From contig VDFB02275615.1 of NCBI GenBank assembly GCA_007258455.2, forward strand, positions 45,801 to 109,800: a stretch of DNA of 64,000 bases, in the 5' to 3' direction. A program made the translations under genes and the position numbers. Shown piece after piece: positions 48,101-53,754 of the stretch; position 1 is the first letter of the stretch, and the number at the start of each line of letters is the position of its first letter. Under the pieces are notes generated by a model. The model was given only the letters and a program-made list of their open reading frames with translations. It was not told the origin of the DNA and ran no database searches. Source of the DNA: Sequoia sempervirens (taxonomy: Eukaryota > Streptophyta > Pinopsida > Cupressales > Cupressaceae).

Positions 48101-51100
48101 GACATTTTTACAAAGATTGTGTGTTCGAGTTTTAAAGAGTAACTAACTGCCTTATTCAACATAATTGACTATTTAGGGAGATAGAAAATGCTGCAAAAAC
48201 TATGAATTCCTTTATTAACCTAAGAGACACCTAATGTGCCTCCCTCTATTCCATCATTCTCCATGTTTAACCTTGATCGATTCTATAAATTGTATAAAAG
48301 ATAAACATACAATGAAATAAAAACAAAGCTTTTCAAAATACTGTAGGTTTTTATTGTTCACAATTCTTATTTACCTAGCTGTTGTTTACATTCAAGTATT
48401 GATTTAAGTTTCAATAGACTTTAACAAGGCGAGTTTATGGCAATTAGATGAATTATAGGATCAAGGACATTATAGCAAAACTTCTTTTTGGATCGGGTTC
48501 AATAAAATCTAAGGAAAAAGATAAGGCCATAGGATCCACAAACTCCAAACCCAATAATAGAGATGTTCAATTTACAAGCCAAAGACAAGGTTGAAGAAGC
48601 CACTAGCAATTGAGGAGATTGGCCATGACAATGTGGTGCAAGTCATGACAAATGCAACATATATGTGTAGGGTGACTAGGAAGTTGGTTTAAGTTGCCTA
48701 CAAGCATATTTATTGGACCCCTTGTTGCATACGCATGCCATGACCAACACTCAAGGACACAAAAAAAAAATAAGTGGATAAAACAAATTGTAACCAATGA
48801 GAGAGAGATGTGCAAATGTTTATCTACAAAACCCATATTCTATATACACTAGCCCAATCCTTCTCCAAGAAGAAATTTATCAAACGTATTTAAACACAAT
48901 ACAAATCCTACTTCATTCTCTTCGAGAGAATGATTGAGTTGCAAGCAATCTATCAAACATATTGAAACACAATACACATCCCACTTTATTCTCCTCAAGA
49001 GAATGATTGAATTGCAAGAACCCTTGCAAATATTGGTCATGACACAAGAGTGGAATTGGTGAATTGATTCAATGACAAAAGAAGGGTTGAAGGTGAAGGA
49101 AGTGTTTTAAAATGACACTTTTCAATCATATATCAAATACATCACCTCCAACAAATCCTAGTTTTCATAATGATTATATATAGGAACTTTGACACTCCAA
49201 GCCTTGGAGAGATATATGACTACATAGATAGCATGAAGGACGTTGTACAACAGAGAGAACCAACCTTGCAATTTTATAATGAGTACATTCAAACTACAAT
49301 TTAGCAAAGGTGGAAGAAGGTCAACACTCATTTATCCATGACCACCTATGTATTGAACCCAAAGTGGTTTGTTGATAGGCGTAGTAGATTTCTCCCCATA
49401 GATGACATGGAGGTGAAGAGATGCTTCATGAATGCCATCCAAATTATATACAATGCATATTAGGCTTCAATTCTGACATGAGTGGACTAAAGGTCTACTT
49501 AACTTCGACTAAGATGGATAGGAAGACTTTAGCAAGGAAAATCAAATAAGATGTTGATAGTTGTAAAGGCTTCCATCATTGATAAGCACTCTAGCCACTC
49601 ACCTCATATCACAAGTCTGTAATTCCTCTATTGTTAAGAGGAACTAGTCTACTTACAACTTCATCCACTCTATCAATCAAAGAAGGCTTACATCTAGGAG
49701 CACGGGGAAGTTTGTGTTTTTACATAATGCCTTACATCTCATGGACTGCAAGATGATTGAGTACAAGAGAATCAAGTACAATGGAGTGATGTAGAGCCAA
49801 GGAGTTACACAAATTGATAAGGATCAGGATGCATATACATGGTTGATCATGTCAAGTTGCAAGAGCTTCATGAGTCTAGCAATCTTAGTGGTGAGGAGTG
49901 TGGAATGGTGTATTTGCATTGAACAATGAGTTAGATTAGCTATATTGGCCCATTGTATTTGGTATCGCAAACTTGATCAAATTATATATTTATATATATC
50001 GAATTTTGGACCAATTGATTGTCAAATTGTTTACATAAATGATAAATTGCAACTTATTTTTTTATTTTTTATAATTAATTTTTCAATTCTTTTTTTATAT
50101 ATTATTATAAAATGTCCCCTACCGTTCCCAATTTTAGGGAAAAAAAATGTCATTCCTAAAGATTCTCCCCCCAAACCTAGAGATTCCATGGAACGCTACT
50201 TATTAGTTGTAACTTGTAACATTTATAGCAATCTTTAAAATTCACTTTTCGTTGTTACTTTGTGAGCATTGTTACTTTGTGAGGATGAATGTCTATAATG
50301 CCTCTCATTGTCATCAACCAATCATGGTTTAGATTAGAGGATTGTTGGTCTTAAGTCCTCATTTTAGAAAGGTTATGTAATTATCAAACATCTATCTCAT
50401 TAAGACTAGTAAGGGAACATAGTCAATCCATAACATCATTCTAACACAATGTGAATTTTAAGACATAGTTGTAAGAGCTTTAAATCTAAACCAACTTTCC
50501 TAAGATATACTTCCTACAATTAAATTAGTAATTAAATGAAATGTTGTTTAGCAAATTGTAAATAAAGAGAATGACTAAAATTAACATAATCCCAATTAAC
50601 TAAATAACTACAGAAAGCCTAGAAAAGACCCACAATTACCAAAAGAAACTCATCAAATCAATCATCTAAGTGATTAACTAACTCGTAAGTTAGAGACTGA
50701 TCGAACTGAATGAAAATTTAACCAAGAAAATATCTAATAACCAAAGTTGAGACAAAGTTACATTTAAGAGACTACAACAAAAAAAGAGGTATAATGTGAA
50801 CACGATTAAAACACATAACAGAAACTACAAGAAAAATACATAAAAGGTTGAGACAAAACAAATAGTAAAAGATGAGTTGAAGTTGTTTTCTATGAATCAA
50901 AAGACATATATTGAGACAAATAACAAAACTGAGAAAATAGCTTCTTATACCATACGCAAAGCATGTGATATAAGTTAGAACATCATCATCATCAAATGGC
51001 ATAGTCCCTAAACTTGAAAGCAGGGCTGTACCTGTAATATTATAAATCATGCAACCACAAACTGAATCATACTTTGAAACAAATCAAATAAATGGTATAA

Positions 51101-53754
51101 TTGACATCATAAAACTTAATCTGCCTGCTAGTTTCAAGCAAAGGACTCAACCACCCAGTCTAACATCATTTGTTTTTTTGGCAGGTTTCCTCTAGTATTC
51201 AAAGTAAAGAGTAATAAAGCTTGCAAAGGTTGGCATTAACAAAGAAAAGCTACAAAATCACATTTTGCCGAGAGGACTTGGAATGAATGGTGTTGTCTTC
51301 ACAATTAGTTTGTTTTAGTTACCAATTTGGTCTAAAGGATGTTAGAAGTTTCCTTCATCGGAGTCATCATCTTTGTCAACATCAATAAAAAGCTATGTAC
51401 TCTATAATGGATGGGCATTCCCAAGAATCAACATCTAGACATTTTCCAGTGGGTTTTTATTATCCCTAGAGTGTTTTGCCACAACACTTGCATAGAACTT
51501 CTTGTGAATGTGTTGTAACAGTTTTTGTATTTGTTCAACTTGTGGTATTGTCATTTTATGAACAAGTCTACTAAAACATTGCAGAATGACATCAAGCAAA
51601 CAATAGTGTCAATTCAATATCTATGTAATGAATTGATTGAACTCATAATCAAGTTGACGATTATACATCAAAAACTCTTTGAGAAATCTCTCCAAAAATT
51701 TTGTTCTGGTAACTAAATACTAAGTTAAAGCACTAAGAAAATGTAGAAACCCCTGTTTCCCCCTGACACTGAATCTGACTGTGTTTTCAAGTTTTTCTGA
51801 CGTTTTGATGTTTTTGTGATTTTTTGCAATTTTTGGATTTTCAATGCAATAAATGAAGGTACGGCTTTACCAGAAATTAATAATAAATTCTTAATAAAAT
51901 ACTAGATCTTCAATATGGTAGCAAGTACAAGCTAAGATGAATGCGTCTCTTTTATTTCATCAACTGGAAACAGTACAATGCAATTTTTGAAACATGCAAA
52001 GTAAAAGAATGAATTTTATTGAGAAAACCTGGTGTTTGCTGTCACAGCTGAAAGGTACAGAATTGTACGGCTGTAATAAATGCTTGGTTTCTCCAGTCTG
52101 ATGAGTCCCAATTTTCTAGCAATTCAGCGCCTCCAGATGGTGAATGAATGAGATCTAAGGATAGGCGTATGAGTCAGACAAAAGAACACGTCCTTTATTG
52201 CTGGTACGGCCTGACAGAAATGTACGGCCTGTCAGATCAGCATTGAATATGGTACGGACTTCTCCAATAAGCAAAGTTTGGATCTCTGAGATGGGCGCCT
52301 TGATGAACAAATAGTATCTGGATGAAAATACTGAAGAATCTCAGATGAAAGACGATCTTTGAAAGCTCTGTAGTTTACTCTGAATGAGAAAACCTCTGTA
52401 GGCAATAGATCAAGTGATATTGCACATTCTCTGAATTGCTTTCCGTTGGAGATGGCTCGTTCCCCAAGGCAAACGAACATGAAACCCTAAGTCTCAGGCT
52501 CAGACCAAAATTGATCAGTTTCAAACTCAATAATCTCCTTAATGGCTCACTTCCCAATGCAAAATCCTCAAATAACCTCAAAAGTGCGATTTGCTACAAA
52601 ATAGGGTTTTAATGAAATATTCATATTTTAATATTTTCAATCCTCCATAGTTCTCCACTGAATATTTAAATATTATTTAAATGTCAAACTGGCCCCCTTT
52701 TCATGATGGCGCACCCCTCAAGGAATAAACACTTAAGTTATAATATTAAATTATAACTTTATATTATAAACGTTAATTAATTAATATTTAATCAATACGA
52801 TCAAATATTAATATCTCCCTCGTTTCTAACCCGATGATCGATCCGGCCTCGAAGTCGAATTTAACTCAAGTGATTCTCGATACCATAGGTATCCGAAAAT
52901 AGCAGCATCCCACACCGCCAAAAATAGCAATTCGCAAAATAGTCTCCGATTGAGCCAGAACGAAAGACAACTGATCAATCCCTGCTGACTGAAGCTGAGC
53001 CAAGCTTGAAGTGACCCTCTATCCAATCCATCGGCCTACGAGGGTCGTATGATAGGCCAATCCTGTCGTCTGAGAGATGTCACTGAGAAGGGGACATGAC
53101 AGAAAAAGACGTCAAGCAATGAAAGAGAACTAGAATTCAAAAAAAGCAAATATTTTTTTCAACCTATCCTTATTTGAAACCATACTTTACATTATTGAAA
53201 TAGTTTATCAATTACATGCATTCTTGAAGCACTATATAAACATGTGACTCTTAACATCCAAACACCTGAATCTAGTCACCACTATACCTCGTAAAGCTTA
53301 AATGTTATATAAAACAAGATTAAATACAGCCTATTAAACTGAATGGCCATTACCTTGTCATGTAGAGATTCATCCAACCTCCTTAATGCTTCTGTTTCAC
53401 CACCATGGAAAGGAGTAAAATCTTCCTATTACCTCCACAAAAAGCAACAACTTCAAAGCTAATTCTAAATTTTATGATTTCAAGATTCATAATTTAAAAA
53501 TGTCTCACAAAAATGAATAATACATAATGAACCAGATATTTTCTTAAATTGAAACATGTTTTTACACTCAGGGAAAAAGAGCAAACCTGAGAAATGTCCT
53601 CAAAACCAAGGCTTGTGAGTGTTGGTAGTGTCAACGCCTCTGAATCATCAATATCAATAGGAGGAAGTGATGATGGCCCATCACCTAGGGGATGTGGTGC
53701 CATGCCAATCAGCTTAATAAATGACTGGTATGTCAATGGTGGTTTTCCACCATT
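9060..53754 (-). CDS. UVR3: (6-4) photolyase gene, seven internal exons, partial, with a 43-kb intron
   Basis: Seven minus-strand exons (53,754-53,587; 53,425-53,354; 10,201-10,115; 9,772-9,674; 9,594-9,511; 9,413-9,327; 9,131-9,060) join in phase 0 to 223 codons without a stop. Every intron has GT and AG ends. The product resembles plant (6-4) photolyases, which use FAD and light to repair (6-4) pyrimidine photoproducts. Order of motifs: [12 protein letters not shown] (interdomain), [80 protein letters not shown]. The last retains the histidine pair spaced by four residues that is catalytic in animal (6-4) enzymes. First and last exons are absent. Intron 53,353-10,202 holds nearly all the transposons in the window. 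The intact exons argue against a pseudogene; a CPD photolyase or cryptochrome fits less well. Confidence 0.88.
9327..9413 (-). CDS. UVR3: Photolyase exon: [13 protein letters not shown] segment
   Basis: 29 codons, acceptor 'ggctag', donor 'gtaaac'. It encodes [15 protein letters not shown] followed by [14 protein letters not shown], one of the most conserved blocks of the photolyase/cryptochrome C-terminal domain. Confidence 0.9.
9511..9594 (-). CDS. UVR3: Photolyase exon: [18 protein letters not shown] segment
   Basis: 28 codons, acceptor 'cttgtag', donor 'gtaaca'. The WREFFY block followed by [16 protein letters not shown] is typical of (6-4) photolyases. Confidence 0.9.
9674..9772 (-). 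CDS. UVR3: Photolyase exon: [11 protein letters not shown] segment
   Basis: 33 codons, acceptor 'ttttgcag', donor 'gtcagt'. It encodes [17 protein letters not shown] and ends [11 protein letters not shown], directly continuing SPYLK of the upstream exon. Confidence 0.9.
9901..10130 (-). repeat. Tandem duplication that includes the end of a photolyase exon
   Basis: Segment 10,019-10,130 is repeated at 9,901-10,015 with small differences. The duplicated unit includes the last bases of the exon coding SPYLK and its GTGAGT donor, so a second, decoy copy of the exon end and donor lies inside the downstream intron near 10,000-10,013. Confidence 0.85.
10115..10201 (-). CDS. UVR3: Photolyase exon: [12 protein letters not shown] to TTVLSPYLK
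   Basis: 29 codons, acceptor 'ttgtgaag', donor 'gtgagt'. It encodes [16 protein letters not shown] and ends [11 protein letters not shown], the start of the FAD-binding domain. The intron upstream of this exon is the 43-kb one. The reading frame stays open across both borders, so only the splice signals and homology set the exon ends. Confidence 0.88.
10511..10846. repeat. Two-copy 168-bp tandem repeat
   Basis: Unit 10,511-10,678 (starting 'acaccttaaaaatctgcttt') is repeated at 10,679-10,846 with a handful of substitutions. It is non-coding and inside the giant photolyase intron. Confidence 0.9.
10847..12250. other. Intron sequence, nothing recognised
   Basis: AT-rich DNA with no convincing coding frame. 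The plus-strand frame 11,720-11,929 has no recognisable motif. Confidence 0.4.
12260..12850 (+). pseudogene. hAT transposase C-terminal relic
   Basis: Broken plus-strand frames show [14 protein letters not shown] near 12,355 and, at 12,655-12,816, [38 protein letters not shown] and FVVQTALQL. This matches the spacing of the hAT dimerisation region (SQ..SSS..ERNWS.Y..IH...RN.L....A..LV.V...L). Stops interrupt it and no inverted repeats are visible. Confidence 0.6.
12900..14865. other. Non-coding stretch left of the unknown cassette
   Basis: No coding frame was recognised. A TATA-like 'cctatatatagag' occurs at 13,549. A run of G at about 14,732-14,742 is followed by 'tttatatag', which on the minus strand reads as a TATA-like box just downstream of the cassette ORFs. 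This could be part of an LTR of the element that carries the cassette, but no matching second copy was found. Confidence 0.3.
14866..15995 (-). pseudogene. Cassette distal part: two coiled-coil-like ORFs
   Basis: Frame 15,995-15,609 (128 codons) is rich in K and E, with heptad-like stretches such as [20 protein letters not shown], and ends in TAA. Frame 15,570-14,866 (234 codons) continues with [20 protein letters not shown] and helical segments up to [12 protein letters not shown] frame change near 15,580 separates them. Their 'first' residues are non-ATG codons, which fits continuation of an upstream protein rather than independent genes. Function unknown. Confidence 0.55.
15982..17706 (-). 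CDS. Cassette main ORF, 574 codons, unknown function
   Basis: The uninterrupted frame starts at ATG 17,706 ([18 protein letters not shown]) and ends at TGA 15,984-15,982. Residues about 1-380 look globular, with the aromatic-rich blocks [38 protein letters not shown] and [15 protein letters not shown]. Residues about 400-445 are a basic [19 protein letters not shown] segment, a possible nuclear signal. Residues about 505-560 form an imperfect VQ/IQ repeat ([14 protein letters not shown]). No signal peptide or membrane span is evident. Because the frame stays open upstream apart from single stops, this ATG may be internal to a longer original protein. Confidence 0.65.
   Translation of the reverse strand: MPKKLIRTHFKEEYGDIVLLLNRIVGSPHGAPFENCMYYFIDDHEIITGVKMFNWSRMISDSLHEQVVNFEETKTFHMSSYIVYSLARYYKYPGLTCKGVVGNGQGQFKAYDCYPQLQLKEKSHFRRAHDAFLMYITRLLQGGTHQRLSHEAKSLISRYGFWFIQYPKFTYIRIQGFSGNPYRLPIYSTNKMVLLEVLRQLETYQNIQRPKQKAAVTFPFFIGNMEESCPTAQAAEVARLEIQQYPFISYKSRNNFDPLHHIRTVDGEKYKHRVDLEDFWANATDEYDVRRRLWSRLPLSMIRATELFKVPDQLQDDGIYLQPGFKENEPLPPIKWFEPEMGDLATLMRPVFKYSQWWIDQQVEVLRQRNVQFTYELMGDTESCSSNAGASRGDGQTDAANSRKRKEADKSTRQDKDKMVDEGPARKKHKSKPLQSATSRNIEEMLALDRESLENARIPSPVENVEPIQVEDDDQPSPASTEILESDNDTNIMDGEFEEGMISALKGIQDDPSVQEIQGMQLVQEVQSMPEIHEEQEVQDIQDVQDQQQDVIEQPTIPEWLKERLKKKSASGGS
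17707..18171 (-). pseudogene. Cassette N-terminal part, broken by TGA and TAG
   Basis: It is in the same frame as the main ORF. It encodes [18 protein letters not shown], then [20 protein letters not shown]. After TGA at 17,916-17,914 it continues [20 protein letters not shown], then TAG at 17,772-17,770. The frame is also open upstream of 18,171, where 'ttttgcag' at about 18,188 could be a splice acceptor. Both stops can arise by a single C-to-T change (CGA to TGA, CAG to TAG). Confidence 0.5.
18780..19765. repeat. Diverged tandem array with GGCGGACTT / GCCA phasing
   Basis: From about 19,190 to 19,735 the word GGCGGACTT occurs about 13 times, each followed 12-25 bases later by GCCA or GCCATT, at an irregular 40-70 bp period. 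From 18,780 to 19,080 an older version alternates GTCCAA with TTGGCCAT or TAGCCA. There is no coding potential. The array lies upstream (in the minus sense) of the unknown cassette, so it may be its leader or LTR. Confidence 0.75.
19880..20360. repeat. Low-complexity 'ccagattttt' and 'ccaaaaatag' repeats
   Basis: Short degenerate words based on CAGATTTTT and TTTTCCA recur from 19,880 to 20,160. CCAAAAATAG-type words follow at 20,225-20,300 and AAAAAATAGGG at 20,295-20,360. Non-coding. Confidence 0.6.
20640..20890 (+). repeat. Probable LTR tail upstream of a primer-binding site
   Basis: Sequence immediately upstream of the PBS at 20,893 must be the LTR end of a plus-strand retroelement, but neither its TG start nor a second copy was found. 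An alternative minus-strand LTR border is suggested by 'ggtcacaaca' ending at 20,632. Confidence 0.35.
20893..20904 (+). other. Retrotransposon primer-binding site (initiator Met tRNA type)
   Basis: TGGTATCAGAGC is identical to the PBS of the complete Copia and Gypsy elements here. Only about 100 bases of possible internal sequence follow before the hAT pseudogene begins, so this is the stump of an otherwise lost element. Confidence 0.6.
21010..22440 (-). pseudogene. hAT transposase pseudogene, C-terminal part
   Basis: Minus-strand frames at 22,077-21,889 ([20 protein letters not shown]) and 21,520-21,320 are remnants of a hAT C-terminus. The left end at 21,010-21,070 holds clustered 'ggtacgggtatg' and 'gggtacgggac' words, likely subterminal repeats. 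The N-terminal half resumes at 26,859, beyond the solo LTR that splits the element. Multiple stops make it inactive. Confidence 0.6.
22446..26853 (+). mobile_element. Solo LTR, plus orientation, itself interrupted by another solo LTR
   Basis: It starts TGTAATGTCCCC at 22,446 and ends GAATATTACA at 26,853, flanked by the 5-bp duplication TAACC (22,441-22,445 and 26,854-26,858). Without the nested insertion it is about 2,170 bp. It carries the family blocks 'attagcct...cccgtaggctaat' near its start and palindromic 'cttactatttttagtaagt'-type words at 22,756-22,990. It splits a hAT pseudogene, which gives an order of insertion. Confidence 0.85.
24228..26460 (-). mobile_element. Solo LTR nested inside the 22,446-26,853 LTR
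   Basis: In plus coordinates it starts TGTAAAGAACC and ends GGGGACATTACA, with the 5-bp duplication TTGAA on both sides (24,223-24,227 and 26,461-26,465). Length is 2,233 bp. It is a close relative of the LTR it entered, in the opposite orientation. It holds a 3-4-fold repeated 'aacgccaagcatgtgcactc...gcgctaccatatggcgga' unit at 24,330-24,590 and the palindromic motif at 25,990-26,120. Confidence 0.87.
26859..27833 (-). pseudogene. hAT transposase pseudogene, N-terminal and central part
   Basis: Read on the minus strand from about 27,833: [18 protein letters not shown] (DUF659 entry), then [18 protein letters not shown] and [15 protein letters not shown] in frame 27,610-27,383, then [15 protein letters not shown] (the conserved C-x2-H motif) in frame 27,352-27,056. 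Frames change between blocks. This is the 5' half of the element whose 3' half lies at 21,010-22,440. Confidence 0.75.
27807..28111 (+). mobile_element. SMART/TRIM-like miniature LTR element
   Basis: The first LTR (27,807-27,942, 136 bp) starts TGTTGG and ends CCAACA. A 49-bp interior has TGGTATCAGAGC (27,945-27,956) two bases after the LTR and a perfect tRNA B-box-like GGTTCGAATCC at 27,968-27,978. The second, truncated LTR runs from 27,992 to about 28,111. The two LTRs differ at roughly one site in five, nearly all transitions. Its size is like the smallest described LTR elements (SMARTs). It is non-coding and necessarily mobilised in trans. Confidence 0.65.
28112..28637. other. Spacer between the miniature LTR element and Copia
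   Basis: No recognisable coding or repeat signal. The frame at 28,390-28,578 has no known motif. Confidence 0.4.
28638..29294 (+). repeat. Copia 5' LTR
   Basis: 657 bp, TG...CA ends, nearly identical to 33,782-34,441. It reaches exactly to the PBS, with the terminal CA directly followed by TGG. Confidence 0.95.
29295..29306 (+). other. Copia primer-binding site
   Basis: TGGTATCAGAGC, complementary to the 3' end of initiator methionine tRNA, starts directly after the 5' LTR. Confidence 0.92.
29398..31323 (+). pseudogene. Copia gag, protease and integrase ORF
   Basis: The ATG at 29,398 opens a frame to 31,323. Gag starts [20 protein letters not shown] and has a CCHC knuckle ([14 protein letters not shown]) at about residues 251-264. 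The protease site [10 protein letters not shown] follows at about 300. The integrase HHCC region lies near residues 430-470 and the catalytic blocks [17 protein letters not shown] and NGVAERKNR follow in order. After about 31,275 the frame is lost by an indel and terminates at 31,321-31,323, inside the integrase C-terminal region. All catalytic residues up to there look intact. Confidence 0.9.
31324..33383 (+). pseudogene. Copia RT/RNase H region, frameshifted
   Basis: The integrase tail and RT start lie in frame 31,229-32,041 ([27 protein letters not shown]). RT continues in another frame at 31,944-32,846 with [24 protein letters not shown] and the catalytic VLYVDDLIL at about 32,440. RNase H shifts again at about 32,790 and 33,230, ending [13 protein letters not shown] at 33,270-33,320. 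The normal SDSDWAG stretch is scrambled near 32,930. At least four indels disable it. Confidence 0.88.
33437..33745 (+). repeat. Four-copy minisatellite between Copia pol and 3' LTR
   Basis: Units of about 77-82 bp start 'atatttatcttttaccatag' near 33,437, 33,520 and 33,598. A more diverged fourth starts near 33,680. Each unit contains GTTGTAGCCA and one or two copies of GTTGAGGCGATATC or GTTGAGGTGATAT. Non-coding. Confidence 0.85.
33782..34441 (+). repeat. Copia 3' LTR
   Basis: 660 bp, TG...CA ends, preceded by a purine tract. It differs from the 5' LTR by scattered substitutions and an extra 3 bp near 34,038. Confidence 0.95.
34514..35071. repeat. 290-bp-period tandem duplication
   Basis: Segment 34,514 to about 34,781 is repeated at 34,804 to about 35,071 with roughly 90 % identity. 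On the minus strand each copy holds a short frame from ATG (for example near 34,693 and 34,983) with [20 protein letters not shown] in one copy and [20 protein letters not shown] in the other, ending about 60 codons on. I do not recognise this peptide. Conservation between the copies may only reflect recent duplication. Confidence 0.8.
35200..36060. other. Extremely AT-rich tract hosting a SINE
   Basis: Apart from the SINE at 35,496-35,717, this stretch is almost only A and T with interspersed TTAATTAATTAA words. No gene. Confidence 0.7.
35496..35717 (+). mobile_element. tRNA-derived SINE with 15-bp target duplication
   Basis: The 222-bp body starts GGGGTTGGGGCCCTAGCTCG, with an A-box-like TAGCTCGGTTGGCT and a degenerate B-box (GGTCATGAGGTCTAGTCTCC) about 50 bases on. 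It ends in 'aaaattaaaaaaaa'. The 15-bp word AATTGAACTACAAAA lies on both sides (35,481-35,495 and 35,718-35,732), a typical LINE-machinery target duplication. It is transcribed by RNA polymerase III in known families. Its GC-richness stands out against the AT-rich surroundings. Confidence 0.88.
36269..37630 (-). repeat. Gypsy 3' LTR (left copy)
   Basis: 1,362 bp. It contains the AT-rich block near 37,240-37,320 and the palindromic 'cttagtaaaaatagtaagt' near 37,440. On the minus strand it begins TGTAATGTCCCC. Confidence 0.93.
37631..37643 (-). other. Gypsy polypurine tract
   Basis: The minus-strand sequence AGGAGGGGCGGAC lies immediately upstream of the 3' LTR, just after the CTTGAGGACAAA word common in plant Gypsy elements. 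Confidence 0.75.
37644..39120 (-). pseudogene. Gypsy integrase and C-terminal chromodomain
   Basis: The integrase zinc-binding part ([18 protein letters not shown]...CPVCQQNKQ) lies at about 38,900-38,745. The catalytic core has [22 protein letters not shown] and, past stops at 38,415-38,413 and 38,403-38,401, the E-containing [12 protein letters not shown]. Stops follow at 38,031-38,029 (TAG), 37,872-37,870 (TGA) and 37,683-37,681 (TAG). The last segment ([20 protein letters not shown], about 37,760-37,700) is a chromodomain-like fold, which in chromoviruses targets integration to marked chromatin. Confidence 0.88.
39121..41007 (-). pseudogene. Gypsy protease, reverse transcriptase and RNase H
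   Basis: The frame 41,007-39,646 holds the protease ([13 protein letters not shown]) and RT with [25 protein letters not shown] and the catalytic VFFDDILVY. The stop TAG at 39,648-39,646 separates it from RNase H ([36 protein letters not shown]), which ends at TAG 39,174-39,172. The protease active site reads D-I-E where D-S-G is usual, an additional disabling change. All parts share one reading frame. Confidence 0.9.
41050..42067 (-). pseudogene. Gypsy gag, part downstream of the hAT insertion
   Basis: It encodes the retrotransposon gag domain ([53 protein letters not shown]) in 41,853-41,050, preceded in frame by [17 protein letters not shown] up to the insertion point. TAG stops lie at 41,859-41,857 and 41,052-41,050. 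The zinc knuckle reads [18 protein letters not shown], so the second cysteine of the CCHC is replaced by tyrosine. Confidence 0.88.
42068..42075 (+). repeat. hAT target-site duplication, left copy
   Basis: GTCCTAGG, repeated at 46,142-46,149. Eight bases is the standard length for hAT insertion. Confidence 0.93.
42076..46141 (+). mobile_element. Intact-looking autonomous hAT transposon inside the Gypsy gag
   Basis: 4,066 bp with perfect terminal inverted repeats CATAGTTGGAAAACTCGCC (42,076 onward, inverted at the end 46,141) and the 8-bp duplication GTCCTAGG. Subterminal regions are crowded with ACTCGCC / GCGAGTTTTT words (42,086-42,215 and 46,070-46,130), the usual transposase binding clusters. 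It carries a four-exon transposase gene whose spliced length is a whole number of codons without a stop. The insertion plus duplication adds 4,074 bp, a multiple of three, but the host gag is interrupted. Confidence 0.95.
42972..45759 (+). CDS. hAT transposase, four exons, 809 aa
   Basis: Exons 42,972-43,744, 43,863-44,559, 44,696-45,107 and 45,212-45,759 have GT/AG borders and sum to 2,430 nt (809 codons plus stop). The start is ATG 42,972, after a likely 5' UTR intron ending 'acttgtag' at 42,960. The N-terminal BED-type zinc finger has C48, C51, H65 and C77 ([20 protein letters not shown]). The DUF659/RNase H-like core has LSDGWTDGK (first catalytic D), [13 protein letters not shown] (second D) and the C-x2-H motif [11 protein letters not shown]. 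The C-terminal dimerisation region reads [20 protein letters not shown] and ends with an acidic, glutamine-rich tail. It catalyses excision and insertion by DNA hairpin chemistry in the nucleus. No damage is visible. Confidence 0.92.
46142..46353 (-). pseudogene. Gypsy gag N-terminus, part upstream of the hAT insertion
   Basis: The ATG at 46,353-46,351 opens [18 protein letters not shown]. Two in-frame TAG stops follow (46,296-46,294 and 46,242-46,240). The frame then reads to RRIPRT at the insertion point and continues in the same frame at 42,067. About 126 bases of leader separate the start from the PBS. Confidence 0.8.
46480..46491 (-). other. Gypsy primer-binding site
   Basis: The minus-strand sequence TGGTATCAGAGC lies one base from the 5' LTR end, matching initiator Met tRNA. 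Confidence 0.9.
46493..47830 (-). repeat. Gypsy 5' LTR (right copy)
   Basis: 1,338 bp, a few percent diverged from the left copy with small indels. The terminal GGGGACATTACA has decayed to GGGGGCATTATA. Confidence 0.93.
48590..49930 (+). pseudogene. hAT transposase pseudogene
   Basis: Plus-strand broken frames show [16 protein letters not shown] and IYWTPCC (about 48,620-48,725), then [19 protein letters not shown] and [20 protein letters not shown] (about 49,200-49,390). This is the DUF659 core followed by the C-terminal half of a hAT transposase. Many stops. The first part is close in sequence to the relic at 59,480-59,560, so both derive from one family. No inverted repeats found. Confidence 0.65.
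49931..51741. other. Intron sequence, nothing recognised
   Basis: AT-rich DNA with no convincing frame or terminal repeats. Confidence 0.4.
51742..53101 (-). mobile_element. Solo LTR of the Gypsy-related family
   Basis: In plus coordinates it starts TGTAGAAACCCC and ends GGGGACATGACA. It is flanked by GAAAA on both sides (51,737-51,741 and 53,102-53,106). At 1,360 bp it is nearly the same length as the complete Gypsy LTRs, and it shares their 'gtacggcctg' words, AT-rich block and 'ctacgagggtcgtatgataggccaa' region. It is diverged, and lies only about 250 bp downstream of a photolyase exon. Confidence 0.85.
53354..53425 (-). CDS. UVR3: Photolyase exon: [14 protein letters not shown] segment
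   Basis: 24 codons, acceptor 'ggtaatag' (weak pyrimidine tract), donor 'gtaatg'. It encodes [17 protein letters not shown] then DESLHDK, and joins in phase 0 to [12 protein letters not shown] at 10,201. Its downstream intron is about 43.2 kb. Confidence 0.85.
53587..53754 (-). CDS. UVR3: Photolyase exon: [12 protein letters not shown] segment
   Basis: 56 codons, acceptor 'ttcatcaaag', donor 'gtttgc'. It starts [17 protein letters not shown], the linker between the N-terminal and FAD domains typical of (6-4) photolyases, and ends SLGFEDISQ. It is separated from the next exon by a 161-bp intron. Exons further upstream (antenna domain) were not found to the right and are probably outside the window. 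Confidence 0.88.
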
